Source: Actinacidiphila guanduensis (GTDB lineage Bacteria; Actinomycetota; Actinomycetes; Streptomycetales; Streptomycetaceae). Taken from it: a stretch of DNA of 64,000 bases. Made by a program: the position numbers and the translations under genes. This document shows, piece by piece, positions 24,698 to 34,743 of the stretch. Location of the stretch: NCBI RefSeq assembly GCF_900103985.1, contig NZ_FNIE01000001.1, positions 62,001 to 126,000 on the forward strand, given 5' to 3'. Each line of letters begins with the position of its first letter. Position 1 is the stretch's first letter. The notes under the pieces are model-generated. The model did no database searches. It saw nothing but the letters and a program-made list of their open reading frames with translations, and had not been told where the DNA came from.

Positions 24698-26155
24698 TCA
24701 GCTGCCGAGGACCTGGAACTCGTAGAGCGAGTAGCCGTATTGCGTGGCGCGCTGGGTGCCGTAGACGCGGACGTATCTGCCCGAGCCGGAGACGTTCAGC
24801 GTCTGGTTGCCGCCGGTGCCGCTCGTGGTGGAGTAGATCGTCGTCCAGTTGGTGCCGTCGGTGGACGTCTGGATCTGGAACGCCTTCGCGTACGCCGCCT
24901 CCCAGTCGAGGTTCACCTGGCTGATGGTGTGGGTGGAGCCGAGGTCGACCTGGAGCCACTGCGGGTCGGAGAAGGCGCTGGACCACCGGGTGCCGGTGTT
25001 GCCGTCCACCGCGGCCGAGGCCGGGGTGCCGGAGTTCTCCGTCGAGGAGGCGGTCGCCGTCCTGCCCTGCGACAGGTTGGTGCCGGTCGAACCGCTGCCG
25101 CCGGGGGCCTTGTTGTAGACGGCGACGTAGTCGATGTTCATCTGGCCGCCGGACACGGTGGCGGAGTTGGGGCCGCCGCCGAAGGCGTCGGGGAAGCCGC
25201 CGCCCATCGCCAGGTCGTAGATGATGAAGAACGGGTGGTCCACGGCGTTGGCCCATGTGGTGGCGTCCACCTGGTTGGCCTTGACGGTGAAGTAGTTCTG
25301 GCCGTCGAGGTACCAGCGGATCTGCTCGGGCGAGACCGAGCGGTCGATCTGGACCGCGTAGGTGTGGTAGCCGGTCTGGCAGCCCGAGCAGGCGTGCTCG
25401 CCCGAGCCGATGCCGGTGGACTCGTTGCACGGGCCGCCGGGGTTGGTGCCGCAGTGCAGCGTGCCGAAGACCGAGCTGCGCGAGTTGATGTCCTCCAGGA
25501 TGTCCACCTCGCCGGAGGTCGGCCAGCTGGTGCCGGTGCGCAGCGTGGAGCCGAGCATCCAGAACGCGGGCCAGTAGCCGGCCCCGTTGGCCGTGGTCAG
25601 GTTCGGCTGCTGGATCGAGGACTGCATCATGACCACGCCGCCGGGCGGCGCCCCGAAGGACGAGGACTGCGTCTCGATCCGGCCCGAGGTCCAGCCCGAG
25701 CGCGGGTCGCTGCCGGAGTGCAGCGCCTTCAGCACGAGGTGGCCGTTGCCGTCCTCGTAGACGTTGGAGGTGCTGTTGGTCATCGTCTCGATCTCGCCGG
25801 TGCCGAAGCTGCTGCCCGGCCCGGTGTCGTACTTCCAGGTGGACGACGGGACGCCGGTGCCTGCGGCGCCGTTGAAGTCGTCGCTCCAGGTGGTGGTGAA
25901 GCCGGACGGGGGCGCCGGTACGGCGTTCGGCGCGGCGGCGGCCTTCGCGGCTGCGACGGTGTGCGTGGTGGGGGCGGCGGCGCCGGAGCCGGTGGCGACC
26001 GCCAGGCCGGCCAGGCTCAGCGCGCCGACGGCCAGCGCCGCGAGCGCGGTCCGGGCGCGGGTCCGCCGGGCCCGGTGACCGGGACCCGGCGGATGGGGCA
26101 GGAGGGTTTCCTGCCGGGGTTCTTCTGCACTGGACACTGCGATCTCCTGTCCCAA
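24698..26155 (-). CDS. Secreted GH16 family glycoside hydrolase with C-terminal F5/8 (CBM32-like) domain
   Basis: This 485-residue exported enzyme has an N-terminal charged region and a hydrophobic segment (TALAALAVGALSLAGLAVAT) forming a signal sequence, followed by an Ala-rich linker. The GH16 jelly roll spans about residues 85-345; its catalytic signature SGEVDILED places the nucleophile at Glu216, the assisting Asp at 218 and the acid/base at Glu221. A Gly/Ser linker leads to a discoidin-like domain (about 350-485) with WLQVDLGSTHTISQVNLDW. Such enzymes hydrolyse beta-1,3-glucans or related polysaccharides; specificity is not certain. The promoter carries a 12-bp palindrome of the LacI-operator type. 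Confidence 0.88.
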   Translation of the reverse strand: MGQEIAVSSAEEPRQETLLPHPPGPGHRARRTRARTALAALAVGALSLAGLAVATGSGAAAPTTHTVAAAKAAAAPNAVPAPPSGFTTTWSDDFNGAAGTGVPSSTWKYDTGPGSSFGTGEIETMTNSTSNVYEDGNGHLVLKALHSGSDPRSGWTSGRIETQSSSFGAPPGGVVMMQSSIQQPNLTTANGAGYWPAFWMLGSTLRTGTSWPTSGEVDILEDINSRSSVFGTLHCGTNPGGPCNESTGIGSGEHACSGCQTGYHTYAVQIDRSVSPEQIRWYLDGQNYFTVKANQVDATTWANAVDHPFFIIYDLAMGGGFPDAFGGGPNSATVSGGQMNIDYVAVYNKAPGGSGSTGTNLSQGRTATASSTENSGTPASAAVDGNTGTRWSSAFSDPQWLQVDLGSTHTISQVNLDWEAAYAKAFQIQTSTDGTNWTTIYSTTSGTGGNQTLNVSGSGRYVRVYGTQRATQYGYSLYEFQVLGS

Positions 26156-26185
26156 GGAGGGAAGTGGGGGGTGAGGACAGCTCTT

Positions 26186-26197
26186 GAGAGCGCTCTC
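26186..26197. promoter_or_regulatory. Palindrome GAGAGCGCTCTC upstream of GH16 gene
   Basis: A perfect 12-bp palindrome with a central CG, 31 bp before the GH16 start. It resembles the CebR-type box of streptomycetes (TGGGAGCGCTCCCA), sharing the core GAGCGCTC. LacI-family repression by a glycan-responsive regulator is inferred. The rest of 26156-26510 shows nothing else I can name. Confidence 0.55.
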
Positions 26198-26510
26198 TCG
26201 GTGTCAGCCTGTTGTCTACCGAGTGCCCAGGGCGGCGTCAAGGACTTGCACACGAATCACGCGCACCCCACCCACCCCAGGGCCTGCGGCCGCTGCGACG
26301 CCACAGGCGGTGCCGCCCGGGCAGGCCCGTGGGCCGTGAAGTGGGTCACAGCGGCGGGCCGGGCGGCTCCACGTCCCGTGGCCAACGGCCCATCGGTGTC
26401 AGCGGATCGCGGCACGTGCGGGTGTCCCCGGCCGGAGCGCGGGAGGGCGGCGGCTCAGGCCGCCCTTCCCTGTGCCTGCGGTGCCTGGTACGGATGGAGG
26501 AGACGTACCA

Positions 26511-26783
26511 ATGCAATCGGGAAGTCTCACCATGAGCCAGGACACCACAGGCGGCCTCATACCCTTCGCGATCGACCTGACCTTCGAGGAGGCCCGGCGG
26601 CGGGCCGAGGTCGTTGCCGCGCTCGGGCCGCACTGGGACCCGGCGGCCGAGCTGCGCGACGAGGAGGCGGCGTACGCCCTGCTCTACTCGGGCCTGGACG
26701 CCGAGCAGCAGCGCACCTACGACCTGCTGGTGGCGGCCGGTGTCCTGCCGGACGAGGGGCAGGGCCGTGCGGCTGCCCATTGA
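26511..26783 (+). CDS. Small conserved protein (DUF6400-like)
   Basis: This 90-residue acidic cytoplasmic protein starts MQSGSLTMSQDTTGGLIPFA. Its core, IDLTFEEARRRAEVVAALG then AAYALLYSGLDAEQQRTYDLL, is a pattern I associate with small streptomycete proteins of the DUF6400 type. The ATG at 26511 has GGAGGAG about eight bases upstream; the ATG at 26532 is an alternative. Its 3' end overlaps the start of the next small gene by 17 bp, indicating translational coupling. Function is unknown. Confidence 0.68.
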   Translation: MQSGSLTMSQDTTGGLIPFAIDLTFEEARRRAEVVAALGPHWDPAAELRDEEAAYALLYSGLDAEQQRTYDLLVAAGVLPDEGQGRAAAH

Positions 26784-27009
26784 CCCTCAGGCCGACCCCG
26801 CCCGCCGCGCCTGGGTGGCCTGTCCCGTCTGCGACGACGCCCGCCACTGCGCGGACTGCGCCGGCCGCCGCAACTGCGCCGAGCACTGGCGCTACCTGCT
26901 CGCCAACAAGGGCCCGGTGGTCCATCTGCAGTGCCCGCGCTGCACGCACGTGTGGTCGCTGAACACCCGCCCCGGCGCCGGCCGCCCGGCCGGCGACCCG
27001 TTCCGCTGA
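26767..27009 (+). CDS. Small Cys-rich putative zinc-ribbon protein
   Basis: This 80-residue protein begins with GTG (VRLPIDPQADPARRAW) and contains CPVC, CADC, NCAEHW and CPRCTH: seven cysteines with histidines in paired knuckles that could bind zinc. It overlaps the preceding DUF6400-like gene by 17 bp in another frame. The pair is likely co-translated, so the two products may interact. No known family is recognised. Codon third positions are G/C-rich, as in real genes here, which supports coding. Confidence 0.6.
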   Translation: MRLPIDPQADPARRAWVACPVCDDARHCADCAGRRNCAEHWRYLLANKGPVVHLQCPRCTHVWSLNTRPGAGRPAGDPFR

Positions 27010-27213
27010 CCGGTCCGCCCGGCCATGGGACATGCCGGGCGGGCGGCCGTGGCGGTGCCCACCGCGCCCGGCGTCCGGCCGCGCCTGCCGCCGCGGTTCG
27101 CCGGGCAGCCCTGGCTGCTAATGCCACTCTGCGCTGCCGTGCCGGCGACGCCTTGTGACGCTGCCGCCGCCCGCCCGGGCGTCGAGGCGGGCGGCGGCAG
27201 CGGGCGACCGGGC

Positions 27214-28254
<1,041 letters not shown>

Positions 28255-28325
28255 TCATGGGGCAGCGATCGCGTAGGATTGCCTGATCGTCTCACCGGGC
28301 CCCGGTCCCGGAAGGGGAGGACGCC

Positions 28326-29210
28326 ATGCTCGACGCACTCGCCGACGCCGTCTCGCGGCACAGCGGCGGCCTGGACCGCGGCGGGACTGCGGTGCCGCAT
28401 CTGACCCTGGTGGCGCTGGACGACCTCATCGCGCCGGTCCCGCTGCTGTACGAGCCGATGGTCTGCTTCATCGTCGAGGGGTCCAAGCGAACGGTGGCGG
28501 GCGACCTGTCGTGGGTCGTCGGGCAGGGGCAGATGTTCCTCAACTCGATCGTGCTGCCGGTCACCGCCACGTTCGAGCGTGTCCCCTACCGCTCGGTGGT
28601 GCTGCACATCGACGGCGGGGCGCTGGCCACGCTGCTGGTCGAGCTGGACGAGGGGGAGCCGGCGGACTCCCCCGTGCCGCAGGGTGGGCAGATCGTGGCG
28701 CCGATGGACCCGGAGATCACCGACGCGGTCCTCCGCTGGGTGCGGCTGCTGGACACCCCGGGCGACATCCGCGCGCTGGCGCCCCGCGTCGAGGGCGAGA
28801 TCCTCTACCGGCTGCTCCGCAGTCCGCTGGGCCCGCTGCTGCGGCAGTGCATGCCCGCGGACTCCGCCGCGGCCCGGGTGCGGGCGGTGGCCGCGTGGAT
28901 CGCCGCGCACTACGCCGAGCCGGTCTCCGTGGAGGACCTCGCGGCGCGGGCGCACATGAGCACCGCCACCTTGCACCGGCACTTCAAGGCGACCACGGGG
29001 ATGAGCCCGATGCGCTTCCAGAAGCACCTTCGGCTGCTGGAGGCGCGGCGGCGGCTGCTCGCGGGCGGCACCACGGCGGCCTCGACCGCGCAGGCGGTCG
29101 GCTACCGCAGCGCCACGCAGTTCAACCGGGAGTACCGCGGCGTCTACGGTCTGCCGCCCGCCCAGGACGCGGCCCGGCTGCGCGCCCAGGCGGGGGCGGC
29201 GAACTGGTGA
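28326..29210 (+). CDS. AraC family transcriptional regulator
   Basis: This 294-residue regulator has an AraC_N cupin-like ligand domain (LYEPMVCFIVEGSKRTVAGD near residue 42) and a C-terminal double helix-turn-helix: VSVEDLAARAHMSTATLHRHFKATTGMSPMRFQK as two adjoining pieces, then AQAVGYRSATQFNREYRGVYG. The start has AGGGGAGG nearby (GGAAGGGGAGGACGCC before ATG). It is divergent from the aldo/keto reductase gene, which is its probable target. AraC_N regulators of this type commonly control the adjacent reductase in response to aldehydes; this link is inference. Confidence 0.9.
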   Translation: MLDALADAVSRHSGGLDRGGTAVPHLTLVALDDLIAPVPLLYEPMVCFIVEGSKRTVAGDLSWVVGQGQMFLNSIVLPVTATFERVPYRSVVLHIDGGALATLLVELDEGEPADSPVPQGGQIVAPMDPEITDAVLRWVRLLDTPGDIRALAPRVEGEILYRLLRSPLGPLLRQCMPADSAAARVRAVAAWIAAHYAEPVSVEDLAARAHMSTATLHRHFKATTGMSPMRFQKHLRLLEARRRLLAGGTTAASTAQAVGYRSATQFNREYRGVYGLPPAQDAARLRAQAGAANW

Positions 29211-29273
29211 GCGCGGGGCGCCGCCCCGCCGTTCAGGGCCGGCGGGTCGGCGCCCCGTTGTGGCGAGCGCCGT

Positions 29274-31130
29274 TCAGGGGATGGTGATGTCGGCGCTGTC
29301 CACCGCGATGTTGTCGCCGCTGGACGCCGGGTTGTGCGCGCCGGTGTTGGTGATGGTCAACGTGTGGGCGCCCGAGGCGAGTTGGGGGCTGGTCCACACG
29401 ACGCCCGAGGCGTTGCGGCTCGGTGCCCAGTCGTCGACGGTGACGGGGGTGCCACCGTCGAGCGCGAGCGACATCCGGCCCTGGTCGACGTCGCGGACGG
29501 CGTGCAGCACGACCTTGCTGCCGGTGAAGTGCAGCGAGGCCGCGGCGCCACCGACGTAGGACCAGTTGGCGGTGCCGTCGTACATGTCGGACACGCCGGT
29601 GGTCAGGCCCCAGTTGGCGCCGTAGGTGAAGTGGTCGGTGTCGCCGGCGGCGGTGTCGTTGCCGTCGATGGTGACGGTGCCGGTGACGGGCCCGGTCGTG
29701 CCGTTGCCCGGGGTGAGGGCGACGGTGTAGGCGTCGGTGCCGCTGACCAGGGTGAGCGGGACGTGCACGGTGCCGCCGGAGGGCGACACGTCGGAGTCGA
29801 AGACCGTGGCGGGGGCGGTCAGCGGGCTCTGGTCGGGGATGCGCTGGACGGTGACGTGCACGGCGCCGTCGTGCAGCAGGTAGGGCGTGGCGCCGAGGCC
29901 GGTGAAGTCCAGTGCGGTGGAGCCGCCCTGGCCGGAGTTGTTGCCGACCAGGGCGAGGACCCGCTGGGCGCCGGCGTCCGCCGCCGAGGCGACCGCGACG
30001 CCGTCGCCGCCGCTGGCGGCCAGCAGCTTCCCGCCGAGTTGGGCGTACGCCCGGTAGACCCACCACTGGCCGGTGGGCTGCCCGCCGGCCAGCACCGAGT
30101 CCAGGGTGCCGGCGCCGCAGCAGTCGCTCCAGATGGCGTGCGCGGCGGCGCTGACGCCGGAGGCGGACAGGCGGTCGAGGAACCAGGCGGTGTAGCCGGC
30201 GTTCTGCTGCTGGGAGAAGAGGTACTCGTTGATGGTCAGCGGCAGTTGCGTGATGCCGTGGGCGGTGAGCAGGGCCCGGGCGTCGGCGGCGTCGGCGGCG
30301 GGGTCGGTGCCGAAGTGCCAGTTGACGGTGTCGGGCAGGGTGCCGTCGCTCTTGGTGCGGCCGAGGAAGTCGTCCAGCCAGCCGTGGTTGTAGCCGCTGT
30401 AGGAGGGGCCGACGATCGTCGCCGACGGCTGGAGCCGGCGGATCTCGCGGACCGCGGTGTCCCACATCCGGTAGTACTGGTCGCTGTTGACACCGCGCTG
30501 CCAGAACCCGGTGCCGTCCGGCTCGTTCCAGATGTCGTAGGAGACGGGGACGCCGGAGGCTTTGACGTCGGTGACCAACTGGTCGATGAACGAGGTCCAG
30601 TTGGAGCAGTCGCCGTTGTCGCAGGGGTAGACCGTGGTGGCCGGCTGGGTGGTGTCGGCGCCCCACACGTCGGAGACGAGCAGGTGGTAGGCGGCGTGGT
30701 AGGGCGCCGCGGTGACCCGGCGGGCCTGGCCGAGCGCGGAGTCGAGCCGGGCCCGGTAGCCGCTGCCGGCGCGGTAGCCGTCGCCGAGCCAGCCGCCGCC
30801 GTCGATGCGGGCGCCGCCGCCGCGGAAGAGGGTGGGCGCGAGCGGCTGGAGGAGGGAGTCGGCCGGGGCCGAGCCGTCCTGGCTGAGGCCGTAGAGGAAG
30901 CCTGCGCCCGCGCCGTTGGGGGCCGCGCCCTGGGCGGACAGGTCCACGGTGACGGTGCCGCCGGCGGCCTGGGCGGTGCCGGGCGTCAGGCACGCGGCAC
31001 CGAGGACCGCGGTGGTGAGCAGGGCCAGCGCGCCGAGCAGGCGGGTCCGGCCGAAGCGGTGGCGCGTGCGCGGGCTGCGGGCGCGGCCGACGGGGTCGGT
31101 GGGCGGTCGGTGTGCAGAAGTGCGGCTCAT
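29274..31130 (-). CDS. Secreted clan GH-A glycosidase (GH39-like) with C-terminal beta-sandwich
   Basis: This 618-residue exported enzyme has an Arg-rich N-terminus and a hydrophobic segment (LLGALALLTTAVLGAACLTPG) forming a signal. It may be Tat-type or lipoprotein-like (LGAAC). The TIM barrel shows SYDIWNEPDG with the acid/base Glu203 and LTINEYLF with the nucleophile Glu302, the clan-A pair. YHAAYHLLVSDVWG and WSDCCGAG line the barrel. The barrel is followed by beta-rich modules and a C-terminal domain with VDDWAPSRNASGVVWTSPQL and HTLTITNTGAHN, probably carbohydrate-binding. It follows the GH31 gene by 43 bp, so the two form an operon under the LacI-type operator at 33306. Confidence 0.82.
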   Translation of the reverse strand: MSRTSAHRPPTDPVGRARSPRTRHRFGRTRLLGALALLTTAVLGAACLTPGTAQAAGGTVTVDLSAQGAAPNGAGAGFLYGLSQDGSAPADSLLQPLAPTLFRGGGARIDGGGWLGDGYRAGSGYRARLDSALGQARRVTAAPYHAAYHLLVSDVWGADTTQPATTVYPCDNGDCSNWTSFIDQLVTDVKASGVPVSYDIWNEPDGTGFWQRGVNSDQYYRMWDTAVREIRRLQPSATIVGPSYSGYNHGWLDDFLGRTKSDGTLPDTVNWHFGTDPAADAADARALLTAHGITQLPLTINEYLFSQQQNAGYTAWFLDRLSASGVSAAAHAIWSDCCGAGTLDSVLAGGQPTGQWWVYRAYAQLGGKLLAASGGDGVAVASAADAGAQRVLALVGNNSGQGGSTALDFTGLGATPYLLHDGAVHVTVQRIPDQSPLTAPATVFDSDVSPSGGTVHVPLTLVSGTDAYTVALTPGNGTTGPVTGTVTIDGNDTAAGDTDHFTYGANWGLTTGVSDMYDGTANWSYVGGAAASLHFTGSKVVLHAVRDVDQGRMSLALDGGTPVTVDDWAPSRNASGVVWTSPQLASGAHTLTITNTGAHNPASSGDNIAVDSADITIP

Positions 31131-31173
31131 GCGGTCCTCCCGGTGGGGGGTCGGGTGTACGGGTCGGTACCGG

Positions 31174-33195
31174 TCAGGGGGCCGGGGTGGCGGCCGGCGC
31201 GAAGGGGTCGGCGTCGTCGCGGAGGAAGAAGGGCACGGAGTCCAGCCCGGCCGGGACGGTGACGGTCTGCCCGCCGGTGTGCCGGGTGCCGGTGGCGTGG
31301 TGGGTCCAGTCGGCACCGGACGGCAGGTACACGGTGCGGGTCCGCTCGCCGGCCCGCAGCACGGGCGCGACGAGGATGTCCCGTCCGCACAGGAAGGCGT
31401 CGTCGACGTCCCAGGCGGCCTCGTCGCCGGGGAACTCCAGCAGCAGCGGGCGCATGAGCGGCAGTCCGGCCGCGCGGCCCGCCGCCAACTGGGCGTGCAG
31501 GTATGGCCGCAGCCGCTCGCGCAGGTGGAGGCCCGCCGTCATGGCGGCCTCGGCGCGCTCGCCGTAGGACCAGATCTCGTTGGGGCCGCCGCCGGTGCCC
31601 ACGGCGCCGGAGTGGACGCGGGGCTCGCGGTGGCCGTGCAGCCGCAGCAGCGGGCAGAAGACCGCGAACTGGAACCAGCGCACCATCAGTTCGCGGTACG
31701 CCTCGTCGTCCGGGTCGCCGCCGTGGAAGCCACCGATGTCGGTGGTCCACCACGGGATGCCGCTCATGGCGACGTTCAGGCCCGCGCGGACGGAGCCGGC
31801 GAGCGCCTCGAAGGTGGCGGGGATGTCGCCGGACCACAGCGCGGCCCCGTACCGCTGCGAGCCCGCCCACGCGGACCTGACGAGGGAGAGCACCTCGGTC
31901 TCGCCCTGCTCGGTGAGGTGTTCGTGGATGCCTCGGGCGTGCTCGCGGGGGTAGAGGTTGGCGACCGCGGCGCCAGGGCCGGCGGCGTAGTGCAGGTTGT
32001 GCGGGTGGCCGGGGCGCATCTCCGGCTCGCAGGCGTCCAGCCAGAAGGCCCTGATGCCGATCTCGTGGTAGTTCTCCCGCAGCCGGCGCCACAGGGCGGC
32101 GCGGGCGGCGGGGTTCGTGGCGTCGTAGAAGGCGACCCCGATGCCCTCGCTCGACCCTTCCACGTCGGGCCACTCGGCGTGCACCGCGGCGCCGCTGTCG
32201 GTGGCCACCAGCAGCCCCGCGTCGCGCAGTTCGGCGTAGCCGGTGGACAGGGGGCTGACCGAGGGCCACACGGAGACGGCCAACTCCACCCCGAGAGCGC
32301 GCAGTTCGTCGACCATGGCGCGCGGGTCCGGCCAGTCGCGGCGGTCGAAGTCCCAGTCGCCGAGGTGGCGCCAGTGCAGGTAGTCCACCACGATCACCGA
32401 CAGCGGCAGGCCGCGCCGGGCGTACTCGCGGGCGACGCCCAGGAGTTCGGCCTGGTCGCGGTAGCGCAGCTTGCTCTGCCACAGGCCGGAGGCCCAGGTG
32501 GGGAAGGCGGGGGCGCGGCCGGTGGCGTCGGCGTAGCGGGCGAGGATGTCGGCGGGGGTGCGGCCGGCGGTGAGCCAGTAGTCGATCTGCCGGGCCCGGT
32601 CGGCGACCCAGCGGGTGCCGTTGGCGGCGAACTCCACCCGGCCGACGGCGGGGTTGTTCCACAGGAAGCCGTAGCCGCGGCTGGAGACCGCGAACGGCAC
32701 GGTCACCTCGCCGTTGCGCTGCTGGAGGTCGAGGACGGTGCCCTTGTTGTCGAAGCGGCCGTGTCCGTGCTGGCCCAGGCCGTGCAGGCGCTCGCCGTCG
32801 TAGGCCGCGAAGCGCTGCTCGATGCGGTACGTGCCGCCGCCCGCGGCCTCGAAGTGCCGGGCGCCGGGCCACCAGAAGTGCGGTGGCTCCTCGCGCAGCA
32901 GTTCCGCCCCGGTGTCGGTGCGGAAGGCGGTCACCCGTCCGTCGGCGGCGTCCACGGCCACCTCCAGCAGGCCGTTGCGCAGGACGGCGCGCCCGGCGTC
33001 GATCGCGATGGCGCAGGGGGTGCCGGCCGGGTCGGGCGTGTCCGGGTGGTCCAGGGCGCCGGGCAGGCCGTCCGCGACGCGGTGCATGCCGGCCCGGACG
33101 CGGACGCTGTCCCGGCCCCAGGGTTCGATCTCCAGCACGTGGTGGCCGTGGCGCCACTGGAGCCGGTTCGGGGTGCGGGTGAAGGCGGGCGGCAA
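31174..33195 (-). CDS. GH31 family alpha-glycosidase (alpha-xylosidase/alpha-glucosidase-like)
   Basis: This 673-residue cytoplasmic enzyme lacks a signal peptide. The catalytic nucleophile lies in IRAFWLDACEPE (Asp387) and the acid/base in ALWSGDIPATFEAL (Asp457). Other GH31 blocks are LHGLGQHGHGRFDNKG, VVDYLHWRHLGDWDFD and GIPWWTTDIGGF. No ATG occurs near the N-terminus. The TTG at 33195 is selected because GAGGAG stands exactly six bases before it and because homology-like sequence begins there. The intracellular location suggests it splits oligosaccharides imported after extracellular cleavage by the GH39- and GH43-type enzymes. The exact glycosidic bond is not inferable. Confidence 0.88.
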   Translation of the reverse strand: MPPAFTRTPNRLQWRHGHHVLEIEPWGRDSVRVRAGMHRVADGLPGALDHPDTPDPAGTPCAIAIDAGRAVLRNGLLEVAVDAADGRVTAFRTDTGAELLREEPPHFWWPGARHFEAAGGGTYRIEQRFAAYDGERLHGLGQHGHGRFDNKGTVLDLQQRNGEVTVPFAVSSRGYGFLWNNPAVGRVEFAANGTRWVADRARQIDYWLTAGRTPADILARYADATGRAPAFPTWASGLWQSKLRYRDQAELLGVAREYARRGLPLSVIVVDYLHWRHLGDWDFDRRDWPDPRAMVDELRALGVELAVSVWPSVSPLSTGYAELRDAGLLVATDSGAAVHAEWPDVEGSSEGIGVAFYDATNPAARAALWRRLRENYHEIGIRAFWLDACEPEMRPGHPHNLHYAAGPGAAVANLYPREHARGIHEHLTEQGETEVLSLVRSAWAGSQRYGAALWSGDIPATFEALAGSVRAGLNVAMSGIPWWTTDIGGFHGGDPDDEAYRELMVRWFQFAVFCPLLRLHGHREPRVHSGAVGTGGGPNEIWSYGERAEAAMTAGLHLRERLRPYLHAQLAAGRAAGLPLMRPLLLEFPGDEAAWDVDDAFLCGRDILVAPVLRAGERTRTVYLPSGADWTHHATGTRHTGGQTVTVPAGLDSVPFFLRDDADPFAPAATPAP

Positions 33196-33305
33196 GGTGG
33201 TCTCCTCGAAGGCGTACGTGCACGGGCGGGGTGGTCCGGTCCTTGAAGGCGCCGTCGGGCGACGACGAGCAGCGCGGCGGCGGCCTTTGCATGGGCGGAG
33301 AAGCT

Positions 33306-33319
33306 TCGAATCAATTCGA
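33306..33319. promoter_or_regulatory. LacI-type operator upstream of GH31-GH39 operon
   Basis: TCGAATCAATTCGA, a perfect 6-bp inverted repeat with 2-bp spacer (also readable as TCGAA-N4-TTCGA). It lies 110 bp upstream of the GH31 start. The same TCGAA-N4-TTCGA pattern lies before the lacI gene (34728-34741). Elsewhere in 33196-33636 I see only G+C-rich sequence without a gene. Confidence 0.65.
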
Positions 33320-33636
33320 CGGCGAAGAGGGTGGGGACCGGCTCGCCCCGACCGGAAGGGGCAGCCCCGCCTGGGGCCGCCGGACGGGCGGTGGACGGCC
33401 AACGGGGGCCTTGCGACGGGGCGTGCGGGGCCGGGACGGTGCCGACCGGTCGAAGGTCGGTCCGTCCGGGGGGAGGTCCGAGCCAGGGAGCCGGGCCGGG
33501 GAGCCTGGCCCAGGATGAGGCCCGGACGAGGCCGGTGGCAGGTGCAGTGGGGCCGGTGGCGGGCCGGGGTGGCCCGGGCGCAGGCCGAGGTGGGCAGGGT
33601 CCAGGCGCTGGGTCCAGATCCAGGTCAAGGTCCGGC

Positions 33637-34695
33637 TCAGGCCGAGTGGTCCGGCGGCCCGTGCTGCGGCCCGGCCCAGGGCCCCCGTTTCCGCCGGGGG
33701 CCGGTGCTGCCGCGGACCTTCAGCGCGGGCGCCAGCAGGGTCGCGCTCGGCAGTTCCTCTCCCTCGATCCGGCGGGCCAGCAGCCGTACCGCGGTGCGGG
33801 CCAGTTCCTCGGCGGGCAGGGACACCGAGGTCAGCGGCGGGTCGTACCGGTCGGCCTCGTCGTCGGTGCAGATCGCGATGACGGAGATGTCCTGCGGGAC
33901 CCGGGCGCCGAGGCCGGCCAGGCGGTCCGTCACCAGCGTCAGCGCGCGCTCGTTGTAGACGATGAGCGCGGTCGGGCGGGTGCTGCGGGCGAGCAGGTCG
34001 TCCAGCGCCCTCACCACGCCCTCGGTCGTGGGCTCGCAGGGCGCCCACTCGCCGTGCAGCCCGCGCGAGCGCAGCGCGTCCATAACGCTCTCGCGGGCGT
34101 GCAGCGCGTAGGCGATGTCGCGTTCGAAGGCGCCGGGGCCCTGGGCGAGGTAGCCGACGGCACTGTGGCCGGCCTCGCGCAGGTGGTCCGCGCAGCCGCG
34201 GGCGGCGAGCGCGAAGTCGAAGTCGGTACGCGGCAGGCCCAGCGGGTCGTCGGGGGTGCCGACCAGCACCGCGGGGCACTCCAGCCCGGCCAGCAGCGGG
34301 ATGCGCGGGTCGCGGCGCTGCACCTCCATGAGGATGACACCGTCCACGAGGGCGCCGGCGACGGTGTCGCGGATGGCCGCCTCGCCGTCGTCGTCGGTGA
34401 GCATGAGCATCTTCAGGCCGCACTCCTGCGCCGCCGTCAGCGCCGCCCACACGTAGGGCATCTGCACCTGGTTGTGCGGCCCGTACACCAGCGGCAGGCC
34501 CATCGCGATCACCCCGGTGCGGCGGGTGCGGATCGAGCGGGCCCCGGCGTGCGGCCGGAAGCCCAGCGCCTTGATGCTGCGCTCCACCCGCCTGGTCGTC
34601 TCGGCCGAGATGCTGCGGTTCCCGCTCAGCACGTACGAAACGGTGCTGCGGGACACGCCCGCGTGCCGCGCCACATCCGCGATGGTGACCGTCAT
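33637..34695 (-). CDS. LacI family transcriptional regulator
   Basis: This 352-residue regulator has the N-terminal LacI headpiece VTIADVARHAGVSRSTVSYVLSGNRSISAETTRRV as two adjoining pieces (helix-turn-helix at about residues 5-24) and the hinge RSIRTRRTGVIAMGLP. A periplasmic-binding-like effector domain follows, with DGVILMEVQRRDPRIPLL and CTDDEADRYDPPLTSVSLP. The effector is presumably a mono- or oligosaccharide. The ATG at 34695 is the first good start. Operators of one pattern precede this gene, GH31 and GH43, so it is probably autoregulated and controls the whole glycan locus. The last 25 residues are Arg/Gly/Pro-rich and non-conserved in style. Confidence 0.9.
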   Translation of the reverse strand: MTVTIADVARHAGVSRSTVSYVLSGNRSISAETTRRVERSIKALGFRPHAGARSIRTRRTGVIAMGLPLVYGPHNQVQMPYVWAALTAAQECGLKMLMLTDDDGEAAIRDTVAGALVDGVILMEVQRRDPRIPLLAGLECPAVLVGTPDDPLGLPRTDFDFALAARGCADHLREAGHSAVGYLAQGPGAFERDIAYALHARESVMDALRSRGLHGEWAPCEPTTEGVVRALDDLLARSTRPTALIVYNERALTLVTDRLAGLGARVPQDISVIAICTDDEADRYDPPLTSVSLPAEELARTAVRLLARRIEGEELPSATLLAPALKVRGSTGPRRKRGPWAGPQHGPPDHSA

Positions 34696-34725
34696 GGACC
34701 GACTCCCGACGTCGCGCCGCGGAGC

Positions 34726-34743
34726 CGTCGAACTGATTCGACG
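34726..34743. promoter_or_regulatory. LacI-type operator upstream of lacI-like gene
   Basis: CGTCGAA-CTGA-TTCGACG is a perfect 7-bp inverted repeat around 4 bp, 31 bp upstream of the regulator's ATG. It contains the 14-bp TCGAA-N4-TTCGA pattern seen at 33306-33319, which suggests autorepression. Confidence 0.68.

Noticed and set aside
33330..33636. Possible gene between GH31 and lacI
   Set aside because: Only G+C-rich repetitive sequence; open frames give Arg/Gly/Pro-rich products with no motif.
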